From Sedimentisphaerales bacterium (GTDB lineage Bacteria; Planctomycetota; Phycisphaerae; Sedimentisphaerales; SM23-30), in assembly GCA_016932145.1 (NCBI GenBank), contig JAFGDI010000188.1, positions 1 to 25,098 on the forward strand: DNA of 25,098 nt, read 5' to 3'. Shown here one piece after another: positions 7,317 to 15,999 of this stretch (position 1 is its first letter; the number at the start of each line of letters is the position of its first letter). The notes below the pieces were generated by a model. The model saw only the letters and a program-made list of their open reading frames with translations. It did no database searches and had not been told where the DNA came from. The position numbers were made by a program, and so were the translations under genes.

Positions 7317-7354
7317 TGGTCCTGGCGACACTCCAATTGTCGCTCTGTTTATTT

Positions 7355-9322
7355 TTATTTCAAAAAGTCAAGCAGTGTCATTTGATTTTGTGAACTGCTG
7401 GCTGAATAACTTGCCTGTAAAGCGGTGTAAAGAGAATAATATCTGGTAATGGCCTCAGTATAGTCAACATCACGAATGTCGCTGCGCAGAGTCTTGGTTG
7501 CCAGAATATTGTCATTCATATATGATTCTCTTTGCTCTATGCTCTTGCCCATAGAACCAACAATACCATTGACATTTATAACCTGGTCCAGATCTTCAGC
7601 AAGCTGCTGACCGGCCAGAGTAATTGCTGCATTGTCATTAGCATAAAGGGCATCACGCAGAGCCATCAGATGGGAAAAGACGCCATTTGGCTCAACGGTA
7701 CTGACATCAGCACTTTGCAGAACATTACCGGTTATGATAATGTCCGGCCGGGCAGTACTCAGCCCCAATTGTTCTGCCACATCATAATTATTTTCACTGG
7801 TGGTACATACAGTCATATTGCCTGCCCCACCAGAGTTATCTGTCAAAACAAAACCATTACCAACAGCAGCCAGGTCAGCAGTAACCATTCCGCCAGTTGC
7901 GGCATTGATACGGTCAAGCACATCCTGAACGGTAACAGCACCATCTAAAGCAACGGCATATTCTACACCGGCTGAAGAAGTAATAGTTATCTCGCCATTT
8001 TCTGTCGCTACACCTTTACCACCACTGAAACTACTGAGTAAGGTCGAGTAGGTAAAGCTCCTTATACCCAGGTCCGAGGCAGTAGTGCCACCATTTTCGC
8101 CAATGGTCATTTTTGAACCGCTGAGCTGATTAACAATATTAAAGCCTGTACCATCGGCATTGATCTCAGCCCGGGCACCAATATTAGTACCATTTATCAG
8201 ATTAAGCATATCACCAACAGTATCGCAATCGGTGAATTTGATCGGATTAACTTCAGGCATAAGCGAGTTTTTAATGATAAGACCTGAATTCAGGTCAATG
8301 CCAGCGCCACCTGCCAGAGCAGTAACGGCTGTCTGAGCGGTTAATTTAGCATCTATGTCATCACCGATGAGTTCTGCACCAGTGGCTGTTCCGGCAATAG
8401 TTGCACCGCCAGTGTTTATGCCCAGATCACGGGCGGTCGTGCCGCTGCCAATATCAGATATACCCAGATCAGCCCAGGCCGTATTAGCAACTATGCTCAG
8501 ACCATTATTATTAGCGTTTATACTGGCTGTTACCGCACCGCCGGTCTGATCACTGATCAGATTTACTACATCAGAAACAGTAACGGCATTACGCAAGTCA
8601 ACTATATAAAGGTCTGTACCAACAGTTATACCTATCGAACCCTTGCGAATACCCCGGTCGAGTGTACCGTTAACATCAGTCAGCAGGGTATCAGATGTTA
8701 TAGCCGGGTCAAGATCTTCAATACCAACAACCTCACCACTTAAAGCACCAAAGACCTCATCGCCCTGGACACTGAAATAGGACAAATTGTCATCATTTAT
8801 CTGGGTCATACGCTGCTCGGTATTGCCAGTGTACATTACTCCGCCAGTGCTGCTATCAAAAGGCTTAAGGGTAGAGTTCAGACCGCCAAAGACATAAGCC
8901 CCATAATTTGTCTGATTAGATACAGCCACCATCTGGTCAACAATAGCATCGATCATAAGAGCATTAGCCTGGCGGGCATCGTCATCAACGGTATCACCCA
9001 CGCTGGTAAGAGCCAGATTATAAGCCTCATTGATCAGATCAGTTGCCTCTTGCAAGGCTGTATCTGCAACATCAAGATAATCACCGATGAATTTGATATT
9101 ACTCAGATAACTGTTCTGTCTTTCCATCTGACTATCAAGACTCATTACCACAGTAGCACCAGATGGATCATCACTGGGACGCATGATCTTGAGACCGCTG
9201 GCCAACTGCGCCTGAACATCCATCAGCTCAGTCGAGGTAGAGTTAATGCTGCTCATCATCAGATTTGACTGCATCAGCATTGTTACTCTGCTTGTCGCTA
9301 TAGGTCTTACAGAAGAAGTCAT
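7355..9322 (-). CDS. flgL: Flagellar hook-associated protein 3 (FlgL), expanded
   Basis: Hook-filament junction protein. The flagellin-like N-terminal helices (residues about 13-140: LASGLKIMRPSDDPSGATVV, then NYGAYVFGG) and C-terminal helices (about 575-655, ending YSLYTALQASYSASSSQNQM) flank an enlarged centre. The centre holds three flagellin-insert (Flagellin_IN) type repeats at about 214-302, 330-420 and 432-523, with recurring patterns such as TVxDVxNLI and DLGI. At 655 residues it is about twice the enterobacterial FlgL. The family is distinguished from flagellin by the FGG motif and its place after flgK. The ribosome site AAGGA lies in a CsrA-like motif. Confidence 0.92.
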   Translation of the reverse strand: MTSSVRPIATSRVTMLMQSNLMMSSINSTSTELMDVQAQLASGLKIMRPSDDPSGATVVMSLDSQMERQNSYLSNIKFIGDYLDVADTALQEATDLINEAYNLALTSVGDTVDDDARQANALMIDAIVDQMVAVSNQTNYGAYVFGGLNSTLKPFDSSTGGVMYTGNTEQRMTQINDDNLSYFSVQGDEVFGALSGEVVGIEDLDPAITSDTLLTDVNGTLDRGIRKGSIGITVGTDLYIVDLRNAVTVSDVVNLISDQTGGAVTASINANNNGLSIVANTAWADLGISDIGSGTTARDLGINTGGATIAGTATGAELIGDDIDAKLTAQTAVTALAGGAGIDLNSGLIIKNSLMPEVNPIKFTDCDTVGDMLNLINGTNIGARAEINADGTGFNIVNQLSGSKMTIGENGGTTASDLGIRSFTYSTLLSSFSGGKGVATENGEITITSSAGVEYAVALDGAVTVQDVLDRINAATGGMVTADLAAVGNGFVLTDNSGGAGNMTVCTTSENNYDVAEQLGLSTARPDIIITGNVLQSADVSTVEPNGVFSHLMALRDALYANDNAAITLAGQQLAEDLDQVINVNGIVGSMGKSIEQRESYMNDNILATKTLRSDIRDVDYTEAITRYYSLYTALQASYSASSSQNQMTLLDFLK

Positions 9323-9331
9323 TTTTCCAGT

Positions 9332-9340
9332 TCCTTGTAT
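9332..9340 (-). promoter_or_regulatory. flgL ribosome site matching the CsrA core motif
   Basis: The mRNA reads AUACAAGGA, a full match to the first nine positions of the in vitro selected CsrA target RUACARGGA, overlapping the AAGGA ribosome site. Only a very short stem can form around it. Confidence 0.4.
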
Positions 9341-9374
9341 TTCAGAATTAACTTAAATCCTGCATTACTGATCT

Positions 9375-11126
9375 TTAATTGATCAACATCATCAGTTCAT
9401 CAAGTAGTTCATCGACTACACCAATATATTTCGCAGCTCCCTGATAGGCTCTTTGAAAAGTTATCAGGTTCATTGTTTCTTCATCTATGGATACTCCGCT
9501 AATCGACTGAACCTCCAGTAGCAGTGTATCACGAACGGCCGCCGAAGCCGAATAATTATCTTCAGAGCGTTTTGTATTACTGGCAATATCAGCTACCAGC
9601 GAGCTGAAATCATTGGCGAGCGATATACCGCCAAGACTCTGAACACCTTTGGTTGCCAGGGCAGCGATCTGTGACGCGATACTGCCATCAGTAGTCAGGC
9701 CGATAGCAAAGTTACCTGCTACCACCCGCTCAGGATGATTATATAGTTCAGCCTTCAGTCGGATATCGCTGGCATTATTACCACTGAAAAAAGTATTTAT
9801 GCCCAGCACCGCCAGTATATTACTGGTTGCATCAAAATCTACCATTCCCTCGGCATCTTTAACGGCAGAGAAGGCAAAACTATCGCCAGCAGAACTTGAC
9901 TCTATATGCAGATAACCACCGCCATCAACAAAAGAGGTCAGGCCATCAATAGCATCAAGTTTGGCTGCTACTGAGTCAAGTGAATCGCTGCCGGGAGCAT
10001 TAACATCTATCTTAACCTGTTCAGTAGTAATTATCTCACCACTACTATCAAAGATATGAACATTGATAACGCCGTTAGTCACACCCCAGTTCAGTCCATT
10101 ACCGGCAGCAGCAGTAAGAGGCTCAGAAGAATCTATGACTTTATAATCTGAGACCATTTCCTGTACTTTTTCCATAGAACTGCCAATACTGTGCAGTTTA
10201 TTAACTTCATAGATCATTGCTGATGACCAGTTATCAAGCTCACTGATAACGCCATCTACCATTTCATCACGAGCAATGAGCATACCATTAAGCCGACCGG
10301 TGGTAAGTTCCAGTTGACCATCATTATCGTCAAAGATTATCTCGGTTATTTTCTCACCATTATTACCAGCCACATCACGAATAGTCAGACCGCGGCAATC
10401 GGTGTACTGTATAAGCGGTTCACTACCTATATAAACCGTTACCGAACCACCTTCGTTTTCACGGGTGGAAATATTGATCAGAGAATTAAGCTCTTTGAGT
10501 AAGCTGTCACGCTGATCGCGCAAGGCTGAAGCGGAACCGCTTTTACCTGCTTCGGTAGAAACAATATCTGAGTTCAGAGCAGCGATTTGTTTAGCCAGGG
10601 TGTCAGCTTCAATTACCGATGCCTTGATCTGAGAATTAAGGTCATCATGGACATCTTTCAAATCTGTACGCAGTTCACGGATCACACTGGTCATGGTATC
10701 AGCATTTTGCAATACAACATTGCGTGATGCCACATCCTGCGGCTGAATCTGTAAAGAAGACCAGGCAGCGAAGAAAGAATTAAGACGACTGGAAATATCA
10801 TCATCAGTCAGCTCATTGAAGGCCGCTTCCAGCCTGGACATTGTCTGCTGCTGCAACTGGAATGAAGCCACATCGCCACTGGCATTACGGTATCGGGAAT
10901 TCAGAGATTCATCAACCAGACGGTTAATGCTTGAAACGGTAACACCAGTGCCAGTATATTTGCCGGGGAACACTTCATAGTATTGCGTCGGAACCAGATT
11001 GGCCACCTGCCGGGAATACCCCGGAGTAGCTGAGTTGGAAATATTATTTCCTGTCACAGACAATCCTGCCTGTGAGGCACTCAGCCCGGTCTGACCTATT
11101 TGTAATGATCCATTTATTAACGACAT
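9375..11126 (-). CDS. flgK: Flagellar hook-associated protein 1 (FlgK)
   Basis: Hook-filament junction protein that sits on the hook below FlgL. The N-terminus has the rod/hook family motif GLSVTGNNISNSATPGYSRQ (residues about 22-41). A long coiled region follows (DLKDVHDDLNSQIKASV, then DQRDSLLKELNSL), typical of FlgK. The C-terminus EEMNLITFQRAYQG-type segment (EETMNLITFQRAYQGAAKY) is the matching C-terminal rod/hook motif. Length 583 is normal. The gene lies 37 bases after flgN, which encodes the presumed FlgK/FlgL chaperone, and 52 bases before flgL. The ribosome site is weak (AGGTAACAGG). Confidence 0.95.
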   Translation of the reverse strand: MSLINGSLQIGQTGLSASQAGLSVTGNNISNSATPGYSRQVANLVPTQYYEVFPGKYTGTGVTVSSINRLVDESLNSRYRNASGDVASFQLQQQTMSRLEAAFNELTDDDISSRLNSFFAAWSSLQIQPQDVASRNVVLQNADTMTSVIRELRTDLKDVHDDLNSQIKASVIEADTLAKQIAALNSDIVSTEAGKSGSASALRDQRDSLLKELNSLINISTRENEGGSVTVYIGSEPLIQYTDCRGLTIRDVAGNNGEKITEIIFDDNDGQLELTTGRLNGMLIARDEMVDGVISELDNWSSAMIYEVNKLHSIGSSMEKVQEMVSDYKVIDSSEPLTAAAGNGLNWGVTNGVINVHIFDSSGEIITTEQVKIDVNAPGSDSLDSVAAKLDAIDGLTSFVDGGGYLHIESSSAGDSFAFSAVKDAEGMVDFDATSNILAVLGINTFFSGNNASDIRLKAELYNHPERVVAGNFAIGLTTDGSIASQIAALATKGVQSLGGISLANDFSSLVADIASNTKRSEDNYSASAAVRDTLLLEVQSISGVSIDEETMNLITFQRAYQGAAKYIGVVDELLDELMMLIN

Positions 11127-11163
11127 AATACTAACCTGTTACCTTTTATTACTTTAACTATCC

Positions 11164-11673
11164 TTAAGCTATGGCATCGATGAGCCCGCTGGCAAAACTG
11201 GGGGCTTCCATGCCGGTCTTGTTGTATATTTTACTGTCATGTTCAAGGTTAACTATGGCCTTGAATATAAAATCCAGATGGCCCATCATTTTCTTCACCG
11301 CCAGATTGGTTATGCGGGTAAGGCTCTGGGTCTGCTCTACCTCTTTATGTAGCATAGCTTTAAGAGCTAACATCTTACCTCGTTCTGGCTCAGGTGCAAA
11401 AGGTGCAATATCAGTTATGGTAACCCGCACTCTGCCAAGCCTTTCAGGAAAATACATCTTAGTAAGGCTGTCAACTATCTGCATCCGGCGACGGGTATTA
11501 GCCGCGATATTCTGCATGATAATATCCTGGGCATCAGATGTCTGCTGAAGCATACCGGCATCACGACCCTTGATCGCAGCAAACCGCTCTTCAAGAACCT
11601 TTTTGAGTTCCCGGTAAGCACGCAGATCATTGCTCATTGCGTTAATCAATTGTCTGGTCAGTAGTTCTGACAT
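11164..11673 (-). CDS. flgN: FlgN-like flagellar export chaperone
   Basis: Likely cytosolic chaperone for FlgK and FlgL. The evidence is an all-helical, coiled-coil-rich 169-residue protein with a FlgN-like C-terminal motif (IYNKTG at about 149-154) plus its position directly before flgK. Sequence conservation in this family is low, so context carries much of the call. It has no signal peptide or membrane segment. The start is the first ATG; the ribosome site is poor (CAGGTAATTT). It sits 53 bases after flgJ. Confidence 0.75.
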   Translation of the reverse strand: MSELLTRQLINAMSNDLRAYRELKKVLEERFAAIKGRDAGMLQQTSDAQDIIMQNIAANTRRRMQIVDSLTKMYFPERLGRVRVTITDIAPFAPEPERGKMLALKAMLHKEVEQTQSLTRITNLAVKKMMGHLDFIFKAIVNLEHDSKIYNKTGMEAPSFASGLIDAIA

Positions 11674-11726
11674 AAATTACCTGTACTTATCTTTTTATAG
11701 TTTAACCTGAGTAACTATTACTATTT

Positions 11727-12092
11727 TCAATTATTGGGCAATGTTATTGCCGGCTTGTTTATTATGGCACTATCTGCCATCTGTCTGGCATCGAGCTGTT
11801 TTTGTGCCAGCACACCAGAAGTGCGGCTGCCCTTATTTGTCAACTGCCTTACCATAGCATCAATTATCTGATTATTTTCCTGCTTGGAAAGTTCACCGAT
11901 AAAGACATTGTCAAGCTGTTGCTGAAATGCCTGCCCGGCGAAACCGCCGGAAAACAATCCGCCTTCAGAACTCTGACGAAACTCTTTCATCAGCGTGCCA
12001 TAGAAAACATTACTTATCAGCTCGGCAGCTTTTGCCTTAACTTCATTAACATTACTACTGGCGGCCTTATTGTCTATTGCTGCTATATTCAT
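11727..12092 (-). CDS. flgJ: FlgJ-type rod-binding protein, single domain
   Basis: Rod assembly/capping protein with only the N-terminal rod-binding domain. Recognisable pattern: AAELISNVFYGTLMKEFRQS, GGLFSGGFAGQAFQQQLDNVF, then an alpha-helical stretch ending IIDAMVRQLT. The C-terminal muramidase domain of enterobacterial FlgJ is absent, as in many other phyla, so a separate peptidoglycan hydrolase must serve the rod. I choose the ATG at 12092, which overlaps the flgI stop by four bases (ATGA), over an in-frame TTG at 12119 that would reach further into flgI. The product is then 121 residues. Confidence 0.85.
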   Translation of the reverse strand: MNIAAIDNKAASSNVNEVKAKAAELISNVFYGTLMKEFRQSSEGGLFSGGFAGQAFQQQLDNVFIGELSKQENNQIIDAMVRQLTNKGSRTSGVLAQKQLDARQMADSAIINKPAITLPNN

Positions 12093-13216
12093 TCTGAAAC
12101 GATCCTGGCCTTGAGCCAACTACCTTTCTGCAACTGATATACTGCGGCTACCTTCTTATAAAAAGGCACCTTGAGCTGATCCAATGCCTTGATCAGATCT
12201 GAAAGCTGTGCCTGACGATTACCAGCACTGTCGAAGGAGGCATAAGCACTCTCGCGCACCTGAGGCTGCTGGGGGTCAGGGACAATTTCCGGCTCAACTA
12301 TAGTTATCAACATTCCATCCACAGTTATTACACATGGCAATATCTCGACATTACCGCCGAAAGACATTGTGCCGCTTCTCTCGTTTATTACTACCACAGC
12401 CTCAGACTCTGGCAGCTCGATCGGCAGATTCATTATCCTGGCTATATAAGAAGGATACTTATCTACCTGCTTGGCAGGTATATAAACACGAATAGTCTTG
12501 GCATCAAGAGCTTTGGCAGTATCTTCAACTTCGACGAAATCAGGATTACTGTCTCCGCCGGGCAGTGCATTCATGGCATTGATCTCAACGATCAGGGCCT
12601 GAGCCACCTGGAAGCTGGCAAAACTTTCATCCAGGATAAGATCAAAGTAAAACCGGCCACTTCCTGATTCCTGCTGAATGTAAGAATGGAAATGCGGTAT
12701 CTCTACTGTAGCCCCACCCCGGATAATACCTACCGTTGCATGTCTGGGATCTGGCAGAGTTATCTTGCCCTGAGCCCAGGCATAAACAGTATTATCCTGA
12801 TCATGCAGCGGGGTAAGCGGCGTGGCGAACAATATGCCGCCTTCCAGACTGCTGGCCTTGCCCAGCGATGATACTGTCACATCTATCTGATCGCCATCGG
12901 TAATACCATTTCGGCTCAGATCAACAGTAATAGTTACAAAAGCAACATTTTTCATATTCTTAACAGAATCATAAGACTCTACCGGATTGCCGGCTTTACG
13001 CAACCAGGAGCGAACCGCATTGGCCGTCATCTCCAGATCGCCATCACCGGTACCATTTAAACCGGTAACGAGTCCTGTACCTACCAGCACATTACCGCGT
13101 TCACCAGAGGGACGGGCAATATCCTGTATTCTGGTCATAGCCCCGGCACTTACTGCCAGGAACAACACTACCAGGATCACAGAAATATTTAATTGACTTA
13201 TTGTCTTTCGCGCCAC
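12089..13216 (-). CDS. flgI: Flagellar P-ring protein FlgI
   Basis: Periplasmic protein that forms the P-ring around the rod in the peptidoglycan layer. Family signatures: RIQDIARPSGERGNVLVGTG, LVTGLNGTGDG, TPLHDQDNTVYAWAQG and, in the last third, VVINERSGTMSFGGNV, plus a C-terminal LSDLIKALDQLKVP. A signal peptide follows the start (hydrophobic stretch ISVILVVLFLAVSAGA). I choose the GTG at 13216, which has AAGGA seven bases upstream and puts ARKTISQLN directly before the hydrophobic core. A GTG at 13243 is in frame but has no ribosome site. The product is 375 residues. The gene ends in a 4-base overlap with flgJ. Confidence 0.93.
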   Translation of the reverse strand: MARKTISQLNISVILVVLFLAVSAGAMTRIQDIARPSGERGNVLVGTGLVTGLNGTGDGDLEMTANAVRSWLRKAGNPVESYDSVKNMKNVAFVTITVDLSRNGITDGDQIDVTVSSLGKASSLEGGILFATPLTPLHDQDNTVYAWAQGKITLPDPRHATVGIIRGGATVEIPHFHSYIQQESGSGRFYFDLILDESFASFQVAQALIVEINAMNALPGGDSNPDFVEVEDTAKALDAKTIRVYIPAKQVDKYPSYIARIMNLPIELPESEAVVVINERSGTMSFGGNVEILPCVITVDGMLITIVEPEIVPDPQQPQVRESAYASFDSAGNRQAQLSDLIKALDQLKVPFYKKVAAVYQLQKGSWLKARIVSE

Positions 13217-13223
13217 TTTACAG

Positions 13224-13228
13224 TCCTT
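13224..13228 (-). promoter_or_regulatory. Ribosome site deciding the flgI start
   Basis: AAGGA with the 7-base spacer CTGTAAA before GTG at 13216. This favours that GTG over the in-frame GTG nine codons upstream. Confidence 0.65.
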
Positions 13229-13249
13229 GGTTTCTCTGACCACATCGGT

Positions 13250-13993
13250 TCAGAAGGGGTTAATTGCACCTAATAACTTTACCAGCCAGCCTCGCTTGGT
13301 ATAGTCTCTGGCCATACCTGAATGCTGCTTATCTATTTTCAGATTCGCTATTTTACTGGACAAAATAGTATTCTGGGTCGATATATCATTGCTGCGACAC
13401 ATACCTGTTAAGGTAATTGTTGTCGTTTCTTCATCTGTCTTAATATAATGATTGGCTTCCAGGACGAGATTGCCATTAGGGTAAACATCAACGACTTCCG
13501 CCTGTATTTCAGCAGTAAGATAATCTTCGCGAGTTATCTCAGACTGGCCATCGAATGTGCGTGACATATTAGCCCCGATCCGCGGATCGCCGCTACGCTG
13601 TGTTGCCGGACGCAGATCACCATTAGACAAGCTCAGCCAGTCACTTAATACCATATTAACTGACTGGTCCTTATCAGATTTGTTCTCTGACTCGGTTCCA
13701 TGAGAGCTTTTTTCACGAACCAGAATTGTTACCAGGTCATGAACCTTAACGCCCTTAACTTCAGTTTTTTCCACTATAGTCCAGGAAACCTGACCGGCAT
13801 CAACCCGAGGCTTGCCATTAATCATAGAATCATCATCAGACAACTGGCCATCATTTACCTTACTGCCTCTGACGGCATGATCTCTTTTAACCTGCTCGGA
13901 ACGAAGAAAGAGGCTTGACTCCTGATAGGACCAGGCATTACCTGCACACAACAGGACAGCAAAAAGGGAGATAAGTTTATTTTTCAGATTCAT
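13250..13993 (-). CDS. flgH: Flagellar L-ring protein FlgH
   Basis: Outer-membrane L-ring subunit. Family features: the segment KVHDLVTILVREKSSH, the SLSNGDLRPA-to-SRTFDGQ region, the conserved beta segment EITREDYLTAEIQAEVVDVYPNGNLVLEANHYI, and the C-terminal LTGMCRSNDISTQNTILSSKIANLKI. Length 247 is normal. The N-terminus is a signal peptide (LISLFAVLLCAGNAWS). Cys16 lies in it, but it is preceded by Leu-Leu instead of a small residue, so there is no standard lipobox although FlgH is normally a lipoprotein. The start has an excellent GGAGGAGG site and overlaps the flgA stop by four bases. Confidence 0.93.
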   Translation of the reverse strand: MNLKNKLISLFAVLLCAGNAWSYQESSLFLRSEQVKRDHAVRGSKVNDGQLSDDDSMINGKPRVDAGQVSWTIVEKTEVKGVKVHDLVTILVREKSSHGTESENKSDKDQSVNMVLSDWLSLSNGDLRPATQRSGDPRIGANMSRTFDGQSEITREDYLTAEIQAEVVDVYPNGNLVLEANHYIKTDEETTTITLTGMCRSNDISTQNTILSSKIANLKIDKQHSGMARDYTKRGWLVKLLGAINPF

Positions 13994-15138
13994 CTTACCT
14001 CCTCCAGATCAACGGCCTGAGCCAGTTCCTGCGACTTATTGCCAAACATATCTTCATCAACCATTACTACTTCGCCCTGGGCAATTACCCGGCAATACAA
14101 AACCTGAGATACAGCTGCATTCTGGCCGGTCTTAGGGTGATTGACCTTAACTGCGATCACATCGTTAAGCGAACCCTCTTCCATAGCCTGACCTTTGGCA
14201 GTTATACTGATAACACTGCTGTTATACCTTATATATACGGGGGTATTGCGTTCTACCAGCGTAATCCGTTTAACCATATTGCTCTTAACAATACTTTCAG
14301 CAGCAACACTGCGGGTGAGCTCTTTACCAATAACTGCTTCAACTGTTGATACACCAACCTGGTTGATCGCAGTAACCAGTTGCGGAACCATTTTAACATC
14401 GTCAGCTGCAATAATTACACCCACTTTCAAATCGCGGGCAGCAACAACATACTCGCTGAGATATTGAACATAGCCATTAACATAAAAAGTGCGGGGTTTA
14501 TTATAGAACTTTTCATGCTGAGGCAGTACATTTTCCGGCAGAGCTGGTGTCTTATCTGTTACCATAAAACGAACATTACCCAATGAGACACTGCGTTGCG
14601 GCTTTATCTCGTAACGAGCATTGTCCATAGCCAGATCAAGTAAACCATCTTCACTGCATTTCCAGTCGATAACCAGTCTATCAGCAGTATAGCCTGTTAT
14701 ATTGGCAACCATACGACTAAGCTCCTGTCGGATGCTGTCTTTGGCATCAGCGGCAGGAGTCTGCTCTACGGGTATAATTGCCGGTCGAGGTTCTATTCGA
14801 CCAGCAGAGCCGATAAAGGTTACCCGACATTCATTTGAGCCATAAATATCAATTGCGACCGGATTAATCCCGGCCCGGGACAAGCAACGGGCAATATCAA
14901 AACTGCTTACTACTATTGCGCTGCTGTTCTGGTCCTTTTCAGCCACGATCATATTTGTCAACTGACTGCGTAATGACTCGTCATCACAATTTATCCAGGC
15001 GATCGAGCCAATAGTTACAACCTTATCGCTGAGCCTGGCCTGACCATTCAATCGGACCTGAACTCCGCTGGCTGATGCTGCTGCACAACAGGCAGTCAAC
15101 ACCATAGCTATTATCAGATTGTAAATATTTCTTTTCAT
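13990..15138 (-). CDS. flgA: Flagellar P-ring assembly chaperone FlgA
   Basis: Periplasmic chaperone for P-ring (FlgI) assembly. A signal peptide occupies residues 1-24 (hydrophobic IIAMVLTACCAAASASG). The C-terminal part (about 230-370) is the diagnostic FlgA/SAF-type region: VVAARDLKVGVIIAADDVKM, then IGKELTRSVAAES, and a final VERNTPVYIRYNSSVISITAKGQAMEEGSLNDVIAVKVNHPKTG, split here only for description. At 382 residues it is much longer than the ~220-residue enterobacterial protein; the extra lies in residues about 25-220. The ribosome site is weak. It is 32 bases after flgG and its stop overlaps the flgH start. Confidence 0.9.
   Translation of the reverse strand: MKRNIYNLIIAMVLTACCAAASASGVQVRLNGQARLSDKVVTIGSIAWINCDDESLRSQLTNMIVAEKDQNSSAIVVSSFDIARCLSRAGINPVAIDIYGSNECRVTFIGSAGRIEPRPAIIPVEQTPAADAKDSIRQELSRMVANITGYTADRLVIDWKCSEDGLLDLAMDNARYEIKPQRSVSLGNVRFMVTDKTPALPENVLPQHEKFYNKPRTFYVNGYVQYLSEYVVAARDLKVGVIIAADDVKMVPQLVTAINQVGVSTVEAVIGKELTRSVAAESIVKSNMVKRITLVERNTPVYIRYNSSVISITAKGQAMEEGSLNDVIAVKVNHPKTGQNAAVSQVLYCRVIAQGEVVMVDEDMFGNKSQELAQAVDLEEVR
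13992..14009 (-). promoter_or_regulatory. Weak hairpin exposing the flgH ribosome site
   Basis: Stem ATCT / AGAT around the loop GGAGGAGGTA; the 3' arm includes the AU of the start codon. Four A/U-rich pairs, so marginal. Listed because it repeats the ribosome-site-in-loop layout seen at fliW and flagellin. Confidence 0.25.
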
Positions 15139-15170
15139 AATACGCTTATCTTTCTGTTAATCATTCAAAC

Positions 15171-15971
15171 TTAGCTTCTTAAGGCAGCTACAACCTTCAG
15201 AGAATTATCCGCAGCCTTGATCGACTGAGAATTCATTTCAAAATTACGCTGGGTCTTGATCATACTTACCAGCTCTCTTACTGAATCTACATTACTGTAC
15301 TCCAGATAACCCTGAATAATACCGCCAAAACCAACTTCCTGCGGATTACCCTGAATAGCATTTCCACTACCTTCGGTCTCTGTGTACAAATTTCCACCTT
15401 CGAGCTTCAGGCCATTAGGGTTAGGAAACTTATATATCTCGATCTGGCCAACTTCCTGAGTCTGGCCGTCAACAATAACATTCACGCGGCCATCGGTAGT
15501 AATCGTCACATCAGAAGCACCCTGCGGTATGGTTATTCTTGGTTCCAGATAAGGGCCGTCAGTTGTGCCTAATACCAGATCACCATCGACATTAGGTAAG
15601 AAATTGCCCGCACGGGTATAAGCCTCACCATTACCAATACCATCAAAGGTCTGAACTCTGAAAAAGCCCGGTCCCTCGATTGCTACATCATAGTCACTGC
15701 CTGTGCTTTCCAATGAACCCTGGGTAAAATCCAACTGGGTATTAGATATCTGAGTGCCCAAACCAACATAAAGACCCGTGGCACTATATTGCCCCAGGCT
15801 GTTGAGTGTGCCCGGCTGTCGTTTCTCATCATACATGAGATCTTCAAAATTGGCCCGCTGTGCCTTGAATCCTGTAGTATTAGAATTTGCCAGATTGTTT
15901 GCTATGACATCCAACTGGGTGTCCATAGCCTTCATACCTGTCGCTGCTGATTGTAATGCTGTTAATGTCAT
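15171..15971 (-). CDS. flgG: Flagellar distal rod protein FlgG
   Basis: Distal rod subunit exported by the flagellar secretion system. The N-terminus carries the rod/hook family motif NNLANSNTTGFKAQRANFEDL (split at about 25-45), and the C-terminus carries VDSVRELVSMIKTQRNFEMNSQSI and DNSLKVVAALRS. The central pattern GSDYDVAIEGPGFFRV, YTRAGNF and DGDLVLGTTDGP is typical of FlgG. Length 266 is normal. No signal peptide, as expected. The ribosome site is poor (GGAAAAAAA before ATG). It lies 28 bases after flgF. Confidence 0.95.
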   Translation of the reverse strand: MTLTALQSAATGMKAMDTQLDVIANNLANSNTTGFKAQRANFEDLMYDEKRQPGTLNSLGQYSATGLYVGLGTQISNTQLDFTQGSLESTGSDYDVAIEGPGFFRVQTFDGIGNGEAYTRAGNFLPNVDGDLVLGTTDGPYLEPRITIPQGASDVTITTDGRVNVIVDGQTQEVGQIEIYKFPNPNGLKLEGGNLYTETEGSGNAIQGNPQEVGFGGIIQGYLEYSNVDSVRELVSMIKTQRNFEMNSQSIKAADNSLKVVAALRS

Positions 15972-15999
15972 TTTTTTTCCAACTCAACTTTCAGACTTA

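Noticed and set aside
7295..7336. Earlier fliW start at 7336
   Set aside because: It adds 14 residues unlike FliW N-termini and would place the strong AGGAGG site inside the coding sequence.
12093..12119. TTG start for flgJ at 12119
   Set aside because: It would overlap flgI by 31 bases. The ATG at 12092 gives the common four-base overlap and a normal rod-binding domain.
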